From an uncultured Christensenellaceae bacterium (GTDB taxonomy: Bacteria > Bacillota > Clostridia > Christensenellales > UBA3700): DNA of 64,000 bases. The DNA lies in assembly GCA_944380295.1 (NCBI GenBank), contig CALWHE010000005.1, positions 1 to 64,000 on the forward strand. Reading direction: 5' to 3'. Both the position numbers and the translations under genes were made by a program. Shown here in pieces: positions 27,308 through 36,877 of the stretch (position 1 is the stretch's first letter; each line of letters opens with the position of its first letter). The notes below the pieces were generated by a model, which did not search any database, had not been told where the DNA came from, and saw nothing but the letters and a program-made list of their open reading frames with translations.

Positions 27308-28483
27308 ATGAAGAAATATGCAAGAATTAAGGAAATAGGGAAAGTCATTACAGGAAAAACACCTTCAACAGAAAACGAAGATAATTTTGGTGGTGATTTT
27401 CCATTTATTACGCCTTCTGATATAAGCACATTTGATGAAAAGTACATTGCAGAAACAGAACGGACTATTTCTTCAAAAGGATACAAGAAGCTGAAGAATA
27501 ACCTTTTACCAATGAATAGCGTTTGTTTTGTGTGCATTGGGTCTACAATAGGTAAAATGTGTTTAACTAACAAGCCATCATTTACCAATCAACAAATTAA
27601 TGCGTTGCTTGTTAATGAAAATTATGACTCACAGTATGTTTTCTATTTGTTGCGGTATGTTAAGGGCTATTTTCAACAAATAGGCGCGGGTACGGGTTCA
27701 GGAAAAGGGATTGTAAATAAATCCACCTTTGAAAAATCAAGAATATGTGTTGAGAAAGATCTTTTCTTCCAAAAGAAAATCGCCTCAATTCTTTCTGCCT
27801 ACGACGATTTGATTGAAAACAACAAGAAGCGGATCAAAATTTTAGAGCAAATGGCAGAGAACCTTTATAAGGAATGGTTTGTTCGTTTCCGTTTCCCGGG
27901 ATATGAAACCGCTGAATTTGAAAACGGCATTCCTAAAGGGTGGGAAATAAGAAGATTAGATAGGGTTTCCAAATTGAGCGCAGGGGGAGATGCTCCGAAA
28001 GATTTTTCGTTGGTGCAATCTAAAGAATATCCTATACCTATTTATTCAAACGGCATAGTAAATGATGGATTATATGGTTATTGTAAAAAACCGACTCGAA
28101 CAGCCAAAAGTATTACAATCTCTGCAAGAGGTACGGTCGGATTTGTTTGTTTAAGGTTTCAGCCTTATATGCCTATAGTGAGATTGGTATCCATTGAGCC
28201 TAAAAATGAAAGTTTAGATGTTTTTTATTTGTATTACTACTTTAAAGAAAATAGTATTGAGGGTTATGGGACTTCTCAACAGCAAATAACGATTCCATAT
28301 TTATCAAAAAAGAAAATTCTTGTACCGAACATAAATTTGATGGAAAAATTTGGAATTTATATTGACAAGTTATTTGATAAAATAAACGTTCTAAAAGAAA
28401 AAAATCAGAATCTTATCAAACAACGCGATTTGCTTTTGCCTCGTTTGATGAGTGGTAAATTGGAGGTTAAAAATGCAAAATAA
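27308..28483 (+). CDS. hsdS: Type I restriction-modification system, specificity subunit
   Basis: 391 residues with two target-recognition domains (about 5-150 and 205-350), each followed by a conserved helical spacer (ASILSAYDDLIENNKKRIK and KINVLKEKNQNLIKQRDLL). The repeat of YKEWF/LLLPRLMSG-type ends is typical of HsdS. It determines the DNA target of the complex. GGGAGAG overlaps the hsdM stop. Target sequence cannot be predicted by eye. The stop overlaps the next start by 11 bases. Confidence 0.95.
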   Translation: MKKYARIKEIGKVITGKTPSTENEDNFGGDFPFITPSDISTFDEKYIAETERTISSKGYKKLKNNLLPMNSVCFVCIGSTIGKMCLTNKPSFTNQQINALLVNENYDSQYVFYLLRYVKGYFQQIGAGTGSGKGIVNKSTFEKSRICVEKDLFFQKKIASILSAYDDLIENNKKRIKILEQMAENLYKEWFVRFRFPGYETAEFENGIPKGWEIRRLDRVSKLSAGGDAPKDFSLVQSKEYPIPIYSNGIVNDGLYGYCKKPTRTAKSITISARGTVGFVCLRFQPYMPIVRLVSIEPKNESLDVFYLYYYFKENSIEGYGTSQQQITIPYLSKKKILVPNINLMEKFGIYIDKLFDKINVLKEKNQNLIKQRDLLLPRLMSGKLEVKNAK

Positions 28484-30155
28484 TCAAATCTTATTGAAAG
28501 AAATAATAAATGCAGAAGTCAAGGAAAGTGAGTTTTGCCAAAACGAAAGTGAATATTTTGAATTCTTTTCCGCAGCACAAATACTCAAAAATTATAATTT
28601 AAGTGACGATGAGATACTGGACGGAATTACAGATGGCGGAAATGACGGTGGATGTGATTCAGCATATTTGTTTCTTAATGGAAATTTAGTAACCACAGAG
28701 CAAATTGCTACATTATCTGCAAATAAAGGAGCAATTCTGAACTTTATAATTGTTCAATCAAAAAATACTCAGTCTTTCAAAGAAGATGTGATTATGAAAT
28801 GGAAAACATTGTCGACGAATCTTTTGGATTTGTCACAACCAACAACCGATTTTGTAGACAGGTATGCTGAAGCCGTGTTGGACAAATTTCAAATGTTTAG
28901 AGATGCTATGACAAAACTAGTAAGGAGTCAAGTAAAAGTACAAATACAATATTTTTACACCACATTAGCAAGCGAATTACATCCGCATGTAATAGAACAG
29001 GCGGAAGAATTAAAAAAAATTTGTAAGGGTTTCTTTCCTGCGGCAACTATCGATGTTATTTTTGTTGATGCTGATAAATTAATGGAATTATATAATGTTG
29101 ATAGTGAGGAAGCAATCAATTTGTATTTAGCGGATCGTCCGATAGCACTGGGAAATCATAAAGACTATGTGGCGTTAGTAAATATTGCTACTTATTTTAA
29201 GTTTATTACGGATGAGAATGGATTGTTACAAAAAAAATTCTTGGAATCTAATGTAAGAGATTATCAAGGAAACAATGCTGTTAATTCTGCTATTGCGGAT
29301 ACATTAAAAGATAACACTGTAGAGGATTTTTGGTGGTTAAATAATGGAGTAACAATCATTGCTGAAGAAATTTCATTGGTGAACAGTCGCGAGTTATTAT
29401 TAGTAAATCCTAGTATTGTAAATGGATTGCAGACAACAACCGAAATTTATAATTACTTTTCGGCAAATACTAATCAATTGGCGAGTGATCTAAGAAATAT
29501 TCTTGTGAGATTAATTGTCCCAGAAAGTGAAGAGTCAAGGGACCGAATTATTTTTGCTACAAATAATCAAACAAACATATCCAAATCCTTGCTGCGAGTT
29601 ACTGATACTATTCACTTACAAATTGAAATGTATTTCAAAAGCCGTGGTTTGTATTATGACCGAAGAAAAAATTATTATAAAAATCAGAAAAAGAAACCGT
29701 CGGAGATTGTTGGAGTGTCTTTTTTAGCGCAGTGTTTAATTACTTTGATTTTGAGAAAGCCAGATTTTGCAAGAGCTAGACCGTCTACCTTGCTTACGGA
29801 TGATGTTACTTATAGTCAATTGTATGGTGAAAATTATGATCTCCAAGCCTATTACAATGCTGCAATGTTGGGTAAATTAATTAAGCGAAATCTTTTAACA
29901 ACGACTGATATGTCTTCGGCAGAAAAAAGTGATGTTTTGTTTTATCTTATGTATGCCGTGGTATCTAAAGTGTTGGGGAAAAAGGATATAACATTTGAAG
30001 ACATTAGCCATATTAATCTAGGATTAATTACAGATGATATGATTGACTCCACAAAAGACGTAGTTTATCGCAAGTATAAAGAACTCGGCGGTAATGGTAG
30101 AGTTGCAAAAAGCAGTACATTCATTAATGAAATTGATACTATAATAGGACTTTAA
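28473..30155 (+). CDS. AIPR (abortive infection phage resistance) family protein
   Basis: 560 residues; the start is set by TTGGAGG upstream and overlaps the end of hsdS. The central block (about 258-295), with ESNVRDYQGNNAVNSAI and DFWWLNNGVTIIAE, is the AIPR family signature, and the VNPSIVNGLQTT segment follows. AIPR proteins include phage-resistance factors such as those of lactococcal abortive infection systems; their reaction is not established. Gene order places it between hsdS and hsdR in one operon, so it is probably part of the same defence unit. Confidence 0.88.
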   Translation: MQNNQILLKEIINAEVKESEFCQNESEYFEFFSAAQILKNYNLSDDEILDGITDGGNDGGCDSAYLFLNGNLVTTEQIATLSANKGAILNFIIVQSKNTQSFKEDVIMKWKTLSTNLLDLSQPTTDFVDRYAEAVLDKFQMFRDAMTKLVRSQVKVQIQYFYTTLASELHPHVIEQAEELKKICKGFFPAATIDVIFVDADKLMELYNVDSEEAINLYLADRPIALGNHKDYVALVNIATYFKFITDENGLLQKKFLESNVRDYQGNNAVNSAIADTLKDNTVEDFWWLNNGVTIIAEEISLVNSRELLLVNPSIVNGLQTTTEIYNYFSANTNQLASDLRNILVRLIVPESEESRDRIIFATNNQTNISKSLLRVTDTIHLQIEMYFKSRGLYYDRRKNYYKNQKKKPSEIVGVSFLAQCLITLILRKPDFARARPSTLLTDDVTYSQLYGENYDLQAYYNAAMLGKLIKRNLLTTTDMSSAEKSDVLFYLMYAVVSKVLGKKDITFEDISHINLGLITDDMIDSTKDVVYRKYKELGGNGRVAKSSTFINEIDTIIGL

Positions 30156-30192
30156 TTGAAGCATAATGTAACTTGATATGAAGGAGAAATCT

Positions 30193-33100
30193 ATGCGTAA
30201 CTTTATATCTGAAGACGACATAGAAAGAGCAATACTCGACAAATTGGGAAAGGCACCGTTAAATTATGATATTTTGCGGTGCAATCCGGATCCGTCCAAA
30301 AGGGAAGATTTAAACGACGGTACAATGCGTGCTACCAAGCGTGAATGCGTTTTGCCGGCTGTTTTGTTGCAATCTCTTAAAAAATTAAACCCCGATATCG
30401 GCGAAGAGTATATTCTCGAAACCGTTAAAGAATTGCGCAAGGATTTTGCGGCAACGGATATCGTGGACACAAACTATAATCTTTACAACCGTATCCGAAA
30501 CGGAATTCAAATAACCGTGCGTAAAAACGGTAAAGAGGACTTTGTTCTGTTAAAACTCATTGACTTTGATGAGCCTAACAACAACAGTTTTACTGCCGTT
30601 TCGCAAATGTGGATTCAGGGCAAAGTATATTTTCGTCGTCCGGATATTTTGATTTTTGTCAACGGGCTTCCGCTTGTCTTTATCGAACTGAAAAACAGTA
30701 TCGTAAAAGTGGAAGAAGCTTACAATAAAAACTTGAAGGACTACATAAAAGACACACCAAACCTCTTTGCCTTCAACCAGCTTTGCGTTTTGTCAAACGG
30801 GCTGGAAACGAGGATCGGAGCATTCAACGCCACGTATAATTTTTTCTTTGAGTGGCTTAAAATTGAGTCAGAGAAGGAAAATCCCGATCGAAAAGCGTTA
30901 TCAGAACCGGAAACCTTTGGGGAAAGTTCGGCACGGTATTTTGTAGACGGTCTTTTGGATAAAAAACGACTTATCGACTATGTAGAAAACTTCATTTTGT
31001 TCGAAAACGGAAAAACAAAGATCGTAGCAAAAAATCATCAGTATCTTGGAGTTAACAATCTCATTGAATCTGTGAAAAACCGTAAAGAGCTTAAAGGAAA
31101 GCTTGGTGTTTTCTGGCATACGCAGGGCAGTGGGAAGAGCTATTCCATGGTAATGTTTGCGCGCAAAGTCATGCGTAAAATCCCGGGCAATTTTTCCTTT
31201 TTGGTTATTACCGATCGCGAAGATCTCGATACGCAAATTTACAAAAACTTTTTGCGCACGGAAGTAATCGGTAAAAAAGAGGAGTGTCAACCCAAAAACG
31301 GCGAACAGCTAAGACAGTATTTGCAAACAAATAAACAGTTTATTTTCACCCTGATACATAAGTTCAGATACGATAAGGGAAAAAAGTACCCTGTTCTTTC
31401 TACGCGCGACGATATTATTGTCCTCGTTGACGAGGCTCACCGCACACAATACAAAGATCTTGCGGAGAATATGCGCACGGCTTTGCCCAACGCTAATTTT
31501 GTGGCGTTTACCGGAACACCTTTGCTTGGAGCAAAGCGACTGACAAATCAATGGTTCGGCAATTACGTGTCGGAATATAATTTTGCGCAGTCTGTCGAAG
31601 ACGGCTCAACGGTGCCGCTCTTCTATTCACGCAGAGTGCCAGAAGTAGGTTTGCAAAATGATTTTCTTGATGACGATGTGCTTGACATTATCGAAGACGA
31701 AAATCTGAACGAAAACGAAACGCGACTATTGGAAAATTCGTCGTCACGCATTTTGGAAGTGATTAAGCGCGACGATAGATTGGATAAGATCGCACAGGAT
31801 ATCGCCTATCATTTTCCTCGGCGCGGTTTCTTGGGTAAGGGCATGGTGGTATCTGTAGATAAATATACCGCCGTTAAAATGTTTGATAAAGTTCAACATT
31901 ATTGGGGAATTGAAAGACAGAATATTATCAAAGAGCGTAATGCTGCCAAAACCGATGAAGAGAGGAAAAGGCTGACGGAAATCCTTAATTATATGAATAG
32001 CGTTGAAATGGCTGTCGTCGTTTCAGAAGAGGCGGACGAAGATGTAAAGTTTGCAAAATTAGGGTTGGATATTGCGCAACACCGCAAAAAAATGACGGAA
32101 ATTACACCAGACGGAAAAGATATAGAAGACAGGTTCAAAGACGCTGCCGACAGACTTCAGCTTGTTTTTGTGTGCGCCATGTGGCTGACGGGGTTTGATG
32201 TGCCGAATCTCTCGACATTATATCTGGACAAACCGATGAAAAGCCACACGCTTATGCAGGCTATTGCGCGCACAAACAGGGTTTACCCAGGTAAAGCCTG
32301 TGGTATTATCGTGGATTATGTTAATGTCTTCAAATATATGCAAAAGGCATTGACAGAATACGCAGTCGGATCCGACGGGGAGGTGTTTCCCGCGAAAGAC
32401 ATTGACAAACTTATAAGCTATATAGACGCTACTGTCGCAGAGGCTGAGTCATGTTTATCCGAACTTGGTATAAGTATCGAAAGTATATTAAATGAATCGG
32501 ATACTTTTGACAGATTAGATAAATTAAGAGAGGCTTACAATACCATTATTGCAAAGGACGAATCCAAAGAGAAAATTAAAGTCATTTTGAATACTCTTGT
32601 CAATTTATATGATGCGGCAAAGCCTGAAATATTCGAAAAAAGCTGGTCTAATCCCAGTTTTTCAGCGTTGGCATATTTGCACGGATTGTTTTTCAATTTG
32701 ATTAACGATGAAAAAATTGCACGCGCAAGACTGCGTATGGCAAAGCTTTTGGATGATAGTGTTTCCACCAATGCGGATTTCATCGGCAATATTCGCAAGA
32801 ACGATGGCGGATACATTATCCACGACTCCAAGGTTATTGATCTTTCAAAAATAGATATAGCCGAACTGAAAAAAGAAATCAAATTAGCGCAATATAAAGC
32901 GATTGAAATAGACGACTTAAGGGCATTTATTGAAAAGGCTCTTGAACAGATGCTAAAGCGTAATTGCACGCGTTCAAAATTTGCCGACAGGTTTAAGCGA
33001 ATAATTGATGCCTACAATGCCGGTGGAACTGAAAACGAAGACTATTTCGAACAACTTACAAAGCTGGTCGCAGAGCTAAAAGAGGAAGAGAACAGAGCAA

Positions 33101-33432
33101 ATGTCGAAGGCTTAACCGAAGAAGAACTTGAAATATTCGATTTGCTCATCGCTGACAAAAAGCTTTCTAAATCTGATGAACAAAAGGTCAAACTCTCCGC
33201 AAAAAATCTATATAAGAAATTATGCGAGCAGAAGGATTCCTTACTAGTTGTCGATTGGTATAAAGACGAACAGCCCAAGGCAAAGATAAGGTCTGCTATT
33301 GAGTTGTCTTTGAATGCTGATTTGCCCGATAGTTACGATACTTCGTCTTTCAAACTAAAAACAGACCTGTTGCTGAATCATTTTATTGATATGGCCGTAC
33401 AGGGCTATGGTTGGATAGGTGAAGTTGCTTAA
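30193..33432 (+). CDS. hsdR: Type I restriction endonuclease subunit R
   Basis: 1079 residues from the ATG with AAGGAG seven bases upstream. N-terminal nuclease domain with D151 and E165-x-K167 (PD-(D/E)xK), then a SF2 translocase domain with Walker A GSGKS (312-316), DEAH box (413-416) and the C-terminal helicase lobe ending in QAIARTNRVYPGK. The long C-terminal helical part binds the methylase core. Translocates DNA and cuts unmethylated phage DNA. Appears intact. The 37 bases after AIPR keep it in the operon. Confidence 0.97.
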   Translation: MRNFISEDDIERAILDKLGKAPLNYDILRCNPDPSKREDLNDGTMRATKRECVLPAVLLQSLKKLNPDIGEEYILETVKELRKDFAATDIVDTNYNLYNRIRNGIQITVRKNGKEDFVLLKLIDFDEPNNNSFTAVSQMWIQGKVYFRRPDILIFVNGLPLVFIELKNSIVKVEEAYNKNLKDYIKDTPNLFAFNQLCVLSNGLETRIGAFNATYNFFFEWLKIESEKENPDRKALSEPETFGESSARYFVDGLLDKKRLIDYVENFILFENGKTKIVAKNHQYLGVNNLIESVKNRKELKGKLGVFWHTQGSGKSYSMVMFARKVMRKIPGNFSFLVITDREDLDTQIYKNFLRTEVIGKKEECQPKNGEQLRQYLQTNKQFIFTLIHKFRYDKGKKYPVLSTRDDIIVLVDEAHRTQYKDLAENMRTALPNANFVAFTGTPLLGAKRLTNQWFGNYVSEYNFAQSVEDGSTVPLFYSRRVPEVGLQNDFLDDDVLDIIEDENLNENETRLLENSSSRILEVIKRDDRLDKIAQDIAYHFPRRGFLGKGMVVSVDKYTAVKMFDKVQHYWGIERQNIIKERNAAKTDEERKRLTEILNYMNSVEMAVVVSEEADEDVKFAKLGLDIAQHRKKMTEITPDGKDIEDRFKDAADRLQLVFVCAMWLTGFDVPNLSTLYLDKPMKSHTLMQAIARTNRVYPGKACGIIVDYVNVFKYMQKALTEYAVGSDGEVFPAKDIDKLISYIDATVAEAESCLSELGISIESILNESDTFDRLDKLREAYNTIIAKDESKEKIKVILNTLVNLYDAAKPEIFEKSWSNPSFSALAYLHGLFFNLINDEKIARARLRMAKLLDDSVSTNADFIGNIRKNDGGYIIHDSKVIDLSKIDIAELKKEIKLAQYKAIEIDDLRAFIEKALEQMLKRNCTRSKFADRFKRIIDAYNAGGTENEDYFEQLTKLVAELKEEENRANVEGLTEEELEIFDLLIADKKLSKSDEQKVKLSAKNLYKKLCEQKDSLLVVDWYKDEQPKAKIRSAIELSLNADLPDSYDTSSFKLKTDLLLNHFIDMAVQGYGWIGEVA

Positions 33433-33933
33433 CACATTTTTGATGTCTAATGTTTTGGTTATCTGATAAGAAATTGTACTTACAGTTAATCTAATTTTTG
33501 ACATTGGCACCGTGGCGTGTGCTTGTCACAGACAAGTGGCGTCGCTTCGCTCCGCCAACAAGCACACGTCTGAACAACTCTTGGACTTGCTAAAATGAAA
33601 GCGAGAGGCAAGCGAAGTTGCCCGCTGATCCGCTTGGGCAATCTTTCGCTTTTTGCCTTCTCGCTATTTTCATTTGTATTGCAATGTCTATTAAGATATT
33701 GTATTTTCTCTACCTCCGTATTTGCCTTTTCGTTTGGCATTGTCGCATAAGCCTCTCAAAAGTAAACGGTCGAAATATCCTTGTTTGGTATTCAATGCAT
33801 ATTGGATATTAAGCAAGGATTTTTCTTTGTCCCGTTGACTTTTGGATATTGCCTTTTATTGTTGTTTTTCATTTATCGTCTTATGCTCCTTTTCTGCCTG
33901 CCGAAAGGCAAATTAACTTCGGAGGTAAAGAAA
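33433..33933. other. Non-coding stretch with two large inverted repeats
   Basis: No gene with a believable start is seen. An 11-bp perfect inverted repeat (CGTGTGCTTGT/ACAAGCACACG) encloses about 33 bases at 33512-33568. A second, longer imperfect hairpin spans about 33592-33675, its arms matching over some 30 bases, with an inner TTGCCC/GGGCAA stem. Part of this may terminate the hsd operon, but the arms are longer than needed and no clear T-run follows. The rest, to 33933, is AT-rich sequence with an apparent leader for the small gene that follows. Confidence 0.6.
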
Positions 33934-34110
33934 ATGAAAAACAACAGAAAAGGTTATGAAGTATTTGAGGAAACAATCTCTCCCGACAATGTTATGCGTA
34001 TGGGAGAATTACTTGCTCTGCAATCGGTAAAGTTTATGTGTGGGCATAAACAGTCACATATTTTTATGGACACTCTTCCAAGTCGGGAATATCAAAGCGA
34101 ATTTTTATAA
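33934..34110 (+). CDS. Small hypothetical protein (58 aa)
   Basis: The ATG is preceded by CGGAGGT at good spacing. The 58-residue product (MKNNRKGYEVFEETISPDNV...) has an amphipathic middle helix and one Cys-x-His pair; no membrane segment. It lies 79 bases before the FtsH-like protease gene in the same direction, but a promoter-like -10 between them suggests separate transcription. No family recognised. Confidence 0.5.
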   Translation: MKNNRKGYEVFEETISPDNVMRMGELLALQSVKFMCGHKQSHIFMDTLPSREYQSEFL

Positions 34111-34122
34111 CATATGCATGTC

Positions 34123-34157
34123 ATGTCCCGAAAAACGGACATAAGATGTCGTATAAT
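34123..34157 (+). promoter_or_regulatory. Operator-like inverted repeat and -10 box before the FtsH-like gene
   Basis: ATGTCC (34123-34128) and GGACAT (34137-34142) form a perfect 6-bp inverted repeat around eight bases; a TATAAT at 34152-34157 follows. No good -35 exists at the proper distance, and the repeat covers that place, so an activator or repressor site is plausible. Confidence 0.45.
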
Positions 34158-34189
34158 GTACTCGAAAATCAACAAAAGAGAGGTCTTTT

Positions 34190-35467
34190 ATGAGTGCATT
34201 CGACAAAGTAATCGGCTATGAAAAAGAGAAGGAAGAACTGTATCAGCTGTGCGACATGGCGAAAAATTCGGCAAAATATGCGGCTCTGGGCGTAAAACTT
34301 CCGCGCGGTATTTTGCTGTACGGTGTGCCGGGTGTAGGTAAAACCTTGATGGCAACGGCTCTCCTCGATGAGATGGATAATGGCAGAAAACGCTACGTTC
34401 TCCGCAAGGACAAAGCCATCGAAGAGTTTGTGGAAAGCATTTCCAAAACCTTTCAGGAAGCTAAAGAGAATGCGCCTTCCGTCATCTTTCTCGATGATCT
34501 CGATAAGTTCGCATCTGACAGCAATTCGCGCAATCCGGAAGAACTTATTGCCGAACAGTCCGGTATCGATGAAGTGAAAGGCGCTGATGTTTTCGTCGTT
34601 GCCACCGCTAATGACGTGCGTGTACTGCCTAATTCATTGCGACGTCCCGGCAGATTCGATCGTATTCTCGAGATTCGTCTGCCCAACCGCAGAGAAGCGG
34701 TGGAGATCGTGCGCCATTATCTGAAAGGGAAAAAGGTTGCAGACGATGTTACTGCCGAGGGCGTAGCGCGGCTGATGGACGGTAATTCGTGCGCCGCACT
34801 GGAGAGCGTTCTCAATGAGGCCGGAATCTATGCGGGGTACGAAAACAAAACGGAAATCAAACGCGAGCATATCGTAAGGGCGGTGCTTCGGGACATCTTT
34901 GAGGCGGACGAATCCGTCAACGAAATATCTGTTGCGGCAAAAGAAGAGGTTGCCTTTCACGAGGCGGGACACGCCGTGGCGGCGCTTGCGTTTGATCCCG
35001 AAGGCGTTGGTCTTATTTCCATTCGGCCGAGTAAGAGCGATGCGCGCGGCGTTGTGCAGATTTTTAAGAGCGAAGATTACTTCGGTTCTTACAATAAAAT
35101 GCATGAGCGCGTCATTTCTTTGCTTGCGGGCCGTGCCGCCGTGGAACTCAAATTCGGTCATACGGATGTCGGGGCTGCCTCCGACCTTAACCGAGCTTCC
35201 GCCATTTTGCAGCGTTTCATCGTCGACTACGCGGCGAGCGGGTTTGCGCTGTTCCATCATGATAATCACGACGGTATCAGTTCGTGTAATCAGGAAGACG
35301 GTATCACGGCGGAACGTAGCGCCATGCTTGCCCGTTGCTATGAAGAGGCGAAAGACGTTCTTCGCAGGAATTGGGCGTTTGTCGAAAAACTCGCGGCGAC
35401 GCTCGTCGAACGGGATACGCTTGTATTCGAAGAGATCGCCGAGCTTCGCAGGGAAATGGCGTCATAA
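34190..35467 (+). CDS. Soluble FtsH-like AAA+ zinc protease
   Basis: 425 residues. AAA+ domain with Walker A G45VPGVGKT52, Walker B VIFLDD (Asp102-Asp103) and an arginine-finger segment NSLRRPGRFDR; C-terminal M41 peptidase with H257EAGH261 and third zinc ligand Asp332 in a GAASDL motif. FtsH proteins unfold and degrade tagged or damaged proteins. Unlike classical FtsH (about 600-650 residues) there is no N-terminal membrane helix pair, so it should be cytosolic. GAGAGG precedes the ATG. Closed by a terminator; single gene. Confidence 0.9.
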   Translation: MSAFDKVIGYEKEKEELYQLCDMAKNSAKYAALGVKLPRGILLYGVPGVGKTLMATALLDEMDNGRKRYVLRKDKAIEEFVESISKTFQEAKENAPSVIFLDDLDKFASDSNSRNPEELIAEQSGIDEVKGADVFVVATANDVRVLPNSLRRPGRFDRILEIRLPNRREAVEIVRHYLKGKKVADDVTAEGVARLMDGNSCAALESVLNEAGIYAGYENKTEIKREHIVRAVLRDIFEADESVNEISVAAKEEVAFHEAGHAVAALAFDPEGVGLISIRPSKSDARGVVQIFKSEDYFGSYNKMHERVISLLAGRAAVELKFGHTDVGAASDLNRASAILQRFIVDYAASGFALFHHDNHDGISSCNQEDGITAERSAMLARCYEEAKDVLRRNWAFVEKLAATLVERDTLVFEEIAELRREMAS

Positions 35468-35471
35468 AGAG

Positions 35472-35499
35472 CGGCGGCGCATAGTTTGTGCGCCGCCTT
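35472..35499 (+). terminator. Terminator after the FtsH-like gene
   Basis: Nine-bp stem GGCGGCGCA/TGCGCCGCC with a seven-base loop and three T. Confidence 0.7.
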
Positions 35500-35544
35500 T
35501 CGCAGATTTCGGCAAAGTGTTGTTTTTTTGATTGTCTTGCGTGG

Positions 35545-35550
35545 TATAAT
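35545..35550 (+). promoter_or_regulatory. -10 box, leaderless spacing, of the chimeric gene
   Basis: TATAAT followed by six bases and ATG at 35557. The -35 region is weak (TTGTTT with a 19-bp spacer). Same arrangement as other leaderless starts in the window. Confidence 0.5.
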
Positions 35551-35556
35551 TGAATC

Positions 35557-36677
35557 ATGGATTATTGTATTTCAGATATCACGGCTATTATGGTCTGTTT
35601 TGCCGTCTGCTCGATAAAATCAGATTCAGCGACAAAGACAAGCTGTATGTGCTGGGCGATATCATCGATAAAGGACCGGACAGTATCCGTCTCGCAAAAC
35701 TTTTGTTTTCCATGCCGAACGTTTATTGCATTGCGGGCAATCATGAATATGATTTTTTAAAGTATTATCGTGCGTTGATGAAGCAGACGGAAGATTATGA
35801 TTGGGTATTGGAGAAGATCGCGGTTATGCCGCGTGAGTTCGCTTTCGGCACAAAGAGGGCGGGGACGCTGCTGAAACATTACGCGATGATAGGAGTTGCG
35901 CGCGTGGAGGACGGTTGTCCTCTCTACGCAGAAGCCTGCAACGAGAAAGGGCTTTGCATGGCAGGACTCAATTTTCCCGCAAACGCCGTGTATAAAGACA
36001 GAGGAGAGAAAGGACAGACAGAGCTTGCGCCTTACGAACTGATACCTTACGTATTGGGGAAATGCGCGAGCGTGGACGAAGCCGAAAAACTGCTCTCGGA
36101 CGTCGAAGTCGTAGGAGAGAGGTTTCGACCGCATTTGCCGCTTGCGCCGCTTCATTGGATAATATCGGACGACAAGAGGAATATTGTGTTCGAATGTACG
36201 TCCGAAGGCGCGCGCATTTTCGACGATCCATTCGGGGTGCTTACCAACAATCCGCCTTTTCCTTATCACGCAGAGAACGTCAAAAATTATGAGCATTTGT
36301 CGCCCGATAACAAAAATTTTACTCTCCGTGTGGGTAAAGCCGATTTTTCCGAGGGAGAAGGCGGGGTTGGGCTGCCGGGCGATCTCACTTCAAAGTCGCG
36401 GTTTGTCAAGGCGTGGTTTTGTCTTAAGAACTCGGTTTGCGGCGATTCGACGGAAAGCAAAGTCGCGCACGTACTGGCTATGCTCGGCACAGTCGCGATG
36501 ACGGGCGGCGCTGTCGTCACGGCGGAGGGCAGGGCGGACGTCACGCGATACTCGTGTTGTATCGACGCGGCAAACGCGACATATTATTACAGGACGTACG
36601 ACAAACTTAAGGTCGGCAAGATCGCGCTCGGACAAGCCGACGTCGACGGCGGAGAGCTTGGCGTTTACGTTTTCTGA
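35557..36677 (+). pseudogene. Frameshifted chimera: metallophosphoesterase N-terminus joined to choloylglycine hydrolase-like domain
   Basis: From the ATG the frame reads MDYCISDI, then a missing C at about 35580 breaks it; in the next frame it continues HGYYGLFCRLLDKI, GDIIDKGPDS and GNHEYDF, the calcineurin-like phosphoesterase motifs (DxH, GDxxD, GNHE). After about 85 residues the sequence becomes choloylglycine hydrolase-like: HYAMIGVARV, EKGLCMAGLNFPANAVY, PLAPLHWIISD, LTNNPPFPYH and GLPGDLTSKSRFV to the normal C-terminus. The first ~25-30 residues of that enzyme, with catalytic Cys2 and Arg, are missing, and so is most of the phosphoesterase. It is therefore probably inactive in both parts. 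It may result from a deletion joining two genes, or from misassembly. Confidence 0.75.
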
Positions 36678-36687
36678 TTAATTTGCG

Positions 36688-36714
36688 GCTGTGCTTTCGG
36701 GCACAGCTTTTTTT
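36688..36714 (+). terminator. Terminator after the chimeric gene
   Basis: GCTGTGC/GCACAGC stem, six-base loop, seven T. Confidence 0.85.
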
Positions 36715-36796
36715 ACGTCTGAGTTTCCCGGTTTGACGTTTACAGGTTTAAAAAACCGGAATTACGTCTATTTTGCGCTTTCACAACATATTGTTG

Positions 36797-36825
36797 TTGA
36801 CAAAGTCTGAAATATATTTTAATAT
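36797..36825 (+). promoter_or_regulatory. Promoter of the repeat-domain lipoprotein
   Basis: TTGACA (36797-36802), 17-bp spacer, TAATAT; an AT-rich leader and AGGAGGAG ribosome binding site follow. Confidence 0.6.
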
Positions 36826-36877
36826 ATAATTATAGATTGTTATCAACTTATTATATAATGAATAAAAGGAGGAGTAT

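Noticed and set aside
35550-36677. Intact gene starting at TTG 35550
   Set aside because: The TTG overlaps the -10 box and has no ribosome site; the phosphoesterase start (MDYCISDI) is readable in the neighbouring frame from ATG 35557, so a one-base deletion explains the data better.
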